Source: Streptomyces canus
Lineage (GTDB): Bacteria; Actinomycetota; Actinomycetes; Streptomycetales; Streptomycetaceae
NCBI RefSeq assembly: GCF_041435015.1
Contig: NZ_CP107989.1
Coordinates: forward strand, 2,232,001 to 2,296,000
Direction of reading: 5' to 3'
DNA length: 64,000 bases
Positions 63,995-64,000 of the stretch are shown piece after piece; position 1 is the stretch's first letter; each line of letters opens with the position of its first letter. A model generated the notes under the pieces. That model searched no databases. It saw nothing but the letters and a program-made list of their open reading frames with translations, and was not told where the DNA came from. A program made the position numbers and the translations under genes.

Positions 63995-64000
63995 TCGTCG

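Overview
The window is high-GC, densely coded actinobacterial DNA that fits a Streptomyces chromosome. Supporting signs are GTG starts, GGAGG-type ribosome sites, Tat-like signals, many secreted hydrolases, LuxR/LAL, ROK, GntR and AraC regulators, and one rare TTA codon in an otherwise TTA-poor region. No rRNA, tRNA, CRISPR array or replication origin was seen.

Layout. 1-9.5 kb: a SNF2-type helicase cut by the left edge, a ROK sugar kinase with a coupled membrane protein, a GntR regulator divergent from a Gfo/Idh/MocA dehydrogenase, a cytochrome P450 and a two-component system. 9.6-12.3 kb: a secreted RNase Sa-type ribonuclease, then a patch of decaying genes (an ABC-F ATPase stub and a frameshifted Ohr peroxidase) around an intact CGNR zinc-finger gene and a 66-residue orphan. 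12.3-19.6 kb: a short-chain dehydrogenase, allantoicase, allantoinase, their IclR-type regulator (AllR-like), a small DUF5955-like protein, a MobA-like transferase and malate synthase. 19.6-26 kb: SelW-like and HipA-like proteins, two divergent NIS siderophore synthetases, and a secreted/membrane VWA pair. 26-35.4 kb: an HxlR regulator, an aminotransferase, an unusual two-gene membrane-protein module, a phosphatase, a thioesterase, an NmrA-like protein, and an AraC regulator coupled to a GH46 chitosanase. 36.1-44.7 kb: a purine-to-glyoxylate block (8-oxoguanine/guanine-type deaminase, uricase, HIU hydrolase, OHCU decarboxylase, hydroxypyruvate isomerase, tartronate semialdehyde reductase, glyoxylate carboligase). 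44.8-57.5 kb: a zinc-ribbon/Mrr-like protein, two acyl-CoA synthetases, GAF-LuxR and LAL regulators, a trypsin-like protease, a LysE exporter, an AlkZ-like winged-helix protein and CorA. 57.5-64 kb: a broken tyrosine integrase, a GH43-ricin enzyme, an SGNH-ricin hydrolase, and remnants of GH3, sugar-binding lipoprotein and transposase genes.

How the genes fit together. Uricase, HIU hydrolase, OHCU decarboxylase, allantoinase and allantoicase break urate down to ureidoglycolate, a glyoxylate precursor. Glyoxylate carboligase, GlxR and Hyi, or malate synthase, then return the glyoxylate carbon to central metabolism. These genes lie in separate blocks but share 15-bp palindromes (TTCC-N7-GGAA type). 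At three loci the palindromes come as pairs with centres exactly 21 bp apart, which suggests one regulon under the IclR-type regulator at 15867-16661. The most unusual module is the gene pair at 28049-30781: the C-terminus of a large membrane protein and the N-terminus of its small partner carry the same Gly/Asn/Gln-rich motif.
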